From Branchiostoma floridae (lineage: Eukaryota > Chordata > Leptocardii > Amphioxiformes > Branchiostomatidae), in NCBI RefSeq assembly GCF_000003815.2, contig NC_049983.1:9407470-9471469 (forward strand): a DNA stretch of 64,000 nt, in the 5' to 3' direction. A model generated the notes under the pieces. It was not told the origin of the DNA. It worked only from the letters and a program-made list of their open reading frames with translations, and did not search any database. This document shows positions 62,141 to 64,000 of this stretch, piece after piece. The position numbers and the translations under genes are program-made. The stretch's first letter is position 1. Each line of letters starts with the position of its first letter.

Positions 62141-63279
62141 AAGAAGTCTGCGAACCCCCGACGGCATGAAAAATTCATTAGCCCCTTCCGACAACCCCTG
62201 TCAAATAAGACTGCTCTAGGACCTTCACAATGCAGTGGGCAAATAGCTTGAGCAAACTCCTCTTTCTCTCTCCGAACCCACCCTCGACACTCTTGACATG
62301 GCCGATTAGATTTCAGACTTTTAGCATCGCGTCACTTTGCCTGTCAAGCCAGCGTCCTGTTTTAGACCAAACTTCGCTATGCATCCCCGGGTGCCTGTAA
62401 TCACCGTAGAAGCCCACAACAAGTGATTAACAAGATATCGGGCATACCGCCCCTACCCCTGCCCTGCTTCCCGCTGACCCGGCACTGACCTTGATCAACA
62501 GACTGATGAGAGGTGGAAACTTGGCATCGATACTTTATACGTACCCGTAAATCTACCTTAAAGTCCTGCCGTGAACACGTTTTCCTTAGATCGTGCTAAC
62601 ATGTTAACACTGTTGATCTAGGCGACTTCTCTAAACGGATCAGAGCCGCTATCAAAACCATGGGAATAATTCAGACGTCTTCCTCGGGTGATATAATTTG
62701 TCAGGTAAACATTTCCTGTACTATTGACCCCTCAAGTGTCCTCCAAACAGGGGATTTGTATGCTGAACGTTTTTAAGTAGGAACTTAATGGGGGCTAAGC
62801 GACATCAAGGATTTCCTCATGTTTGTGCGCTGTGCAAAGCTCGCCAAACTTGAGAAGTAAACAACCAACCGTTTTTCCAAGTAATAGTTCCTAATCTGCC
62901 TAAGAGTAGTGGATGCTTGATAGACTTAAAGGGATTACTAAAATAAACCTTAACAGTGGAATTTGGACCTTTCCCCATCGTAATTCCTCTTAACCACATC
63001 AAACACACCCAAGACAGCGTATATAAAATAAATTCCCTGCTATGGTCGAATCAACATCAAGTTGTATAGTCTCTACAGATAACACTACTACAGATCGTTT
63101 CAATGGCACAAAGTTGACAGGTCTGCTTTTGACATGAAATATGTGTTTTCTTTCCGAAAGAGAACTCAACGTCCTGTCTACTCACATATAACATAAACAC
63201 AAAAGTTGGATAGTCACGACATCATCACGAATACTGCTGTTCAAGTTCTGTTTTAGATATGAAATGGATGTTTTCTTAC

Positions 63280-63405
63280 CGCGTGCAGCTTGTAGTAAAG
63301 TCCACAGGCGTTGCACACAGGATCGCCGTTCTGGTTCCTTCGCCACAGCGTGGTGGTGGTGGTCTTGCAGTTCGCGCACTGGGTACCAGCTCTTCGTGCA
63401 GCGGA
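63280..63405 (-). CDS. GATA1/2/3: GATA1/2/3-class factor, C-terminal zinc-finger exon
   Basis: This 126-nt internal exon encodes 42 residues and is phase 0 at both ends. It carries the complete C-terminal GATA finger: C-A-N-C, 17 residues, then C-N-A-C, with the signature [10 protein letters not shown] and GLYYKLH. The acceptor (TTTTACAG) and donor (GTAAGA) are good on the - strand. In this family the C-finger binds WGATAR DNA in the nucleus and drives blood, neural and ectodermal fates. The intron after LH-A, just before VNRPL, is where vertebrate GATA2/3 genes are also split, from memory. Small changes from vertebrate proteins are Lys after the second Cys, Gln in RRNQNGD, and Ala as the last residue. 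The upstream exon with the N-finger is not in the window. Class assignment is firm; the exact orthologue is inferred. Confidence 0.97.
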
Positions 63406-64000
63406 CTGTAAAATAAGATGAAGAAAAATGGTTCACATCTTCGTTTATTTGGTCATCTGGCTTATAGGCGATCTACTTGACAGCAATCTCTAATGACCGT
63501 TGAGTGACCAAAATTGGATTTGTTTTACTCTTGATTTTATAATTATAGTATCATGCAAGATGTAAAAGTATAATTGAAAAGACAATTGTAAACAAAACAC
63601 ACAAAATATGAAAAAGAAATAGTTTTGTAATCTTTGAAATTCGTTACGCAATTTGCTAAATCTTTGGTCGCTAAGCGGTTGAAGCATCTACTAATGATCT
63701 AGTGGAAAAGGGGTATAAGCATGATTTAGTTTCGTTGAAGGAAGTCGGATTTTTTTCTCTCATTTCATTGCGTGTTGAGGCAGGTACAACCTGTTGCAGG
63801 CCTGAGCCCTTTGTTTATTTCCCCATCCCGAAAGAGCAGACGCAGAGAAGGAAGTACTAGACCAGAGAGGAAATCTGGTCTTCGAGAAAGGAAATCTAGC
63901 TGCACGACACAGCGCCTCGTGTGGCACAGCGAACAGGATATGGCGCAAATGTCAGCGTAACGCTTGTCCTCCCCTGACGATTCCGTGCTGACGAGAAGAA
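63406..64000 (-). other. GATA gene, start of the preceding intron
   Basis: AT-rich sequence follows the acceptor, then a moderately GC-rich tract from about 63.77 kb. I searched the - strand for the N-finger exon (a second C-X2-C-X17-C-X2-C) and did not find it, so it lies beyond the window. Confidence 0.6.

Larger units (their letters stand above)
60430..62640. promoter_or_regulatory. GC-richer island Y in the GATA intron
   Basis: Complex, repeat-poor sequence apart from the assembly duplication. GTGAATTAATTAATGAAATT followed by GGCGCC and CACGTG (about 61206-61245) packs homeodomain-type and E-box sites into 40 nt; the same block appears again after the gap only because of the duplication. 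A position within a GATA intron makes an enhancer plausible. Confidence 0.4.
59139..63279 (-). other. Last intron of the GATA gene
   Basis: This intron of about 4.1 kb lies between the C-finger exon and the final exon, with GT at 63279-63278 and AG at 59140-59139 on the - strand. It contains a 3 x 127-bp tandem array (60012-60390), a GC-richer island from about 60.43 kb, and a scaffold gap with an identical block on both sides. The true intron is therefore probably shorter than it appears here. No other coding sequence was recognised in it. Confidence 0.85.

Noticed and set aside
63760-63948. Possible N-finger GATA exon on the - strand
   Set aside because: The frame has no C-X2-C-X17-C-X2-C pattern; the N-finger is not in the window.

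Overview
This window is animal genomic DNA: long AT-rich stretches, large introns, short exons with GT-AG splice sites, and many short non-autonomous DNA transposons. It is not prokaryotic or viral. Three N runs (6744-6843, 38645-38882, 61574-61673) mark a draft assembly. A GATA1/2/3-class factor, abundant ACATGTAC-type words and MITE families that I associate with lancelet DNA point to a cephalochordate such as Branchiostoma. The species is an inference; another marine deuterostome is possible.

Two genes can be supported, arranged tail to tail. On the + strand, four spliced exons (16352-16510, 19725-19816, 20054-20177, 29475-29603) join in frame. They encode one synaptotagmin-type C2 domain followed by a basic/aromatic segment. 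A fifth, weaker exon lies at 45450-45491, and a phase-compatible pair at 52550-52646 / 52869-52902 may belong to the same or another + strand gene. On the - strand, 63280-63405 (C-terminal GATA zinc finger) and 58803-59138 (basic tail, C-terminus and stop) are the last two coding exons of a GATA1/2/3 gene. Its N-finger and start lie beyond the right edge.

Most of the window is intron or intergenic DNA. It alternates between AT-rich, repeat-bearing stretches and islands of 0.2-1.8 kb that look richer in G+C and CpG and poor in repeats. The islands lie at about 2.8-4.6, 6.2-6.9, 7.2-7.6, 13.4-14.7, 21.0-22.7, 23.4-25.0, 26.2-26.5, 27.1-27.7, 28.2-28.9, 32.4-32.6, 36.2-36.8, 37.3-37.6, 39.3-40.7, 41.6-42.5, 43.7-44.0, 47.4-47.6, 49.4-50.4, 53.8-54.2, 55.7-56.7 and 60.4-62.6 kb. 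None has a convincing long ORF. Many sit inside the introns of the C2 gene, as expected if distal enhancers of the developmental regulator GATA are embedded in a bystander gene. This is inference without conservation data.

Repeats include a mariner deletion derivative that retains an HTH-encoding ORF (35257-35834), a pogo/Tigger-like MITE just after a splice donor (16530-16703), and three copies of a palindromic MITE. There are also a degenerate minisatellite of about 60 bp filling one intron (about 17.1-19.65 kb), a four-copy satellite that seems to derive from a MITE end (33301-33985), and six other local tandem duplications with units of about 120-190 bp. The most unusual local structure is a tandem duplication of the splice acceptor and head of the first C2 exon, leaving a stop-containing pseudo-exon at 16189-16263. 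An identical block on both sides of the 61.6 kb gap is almost certainly an assembly artefact.
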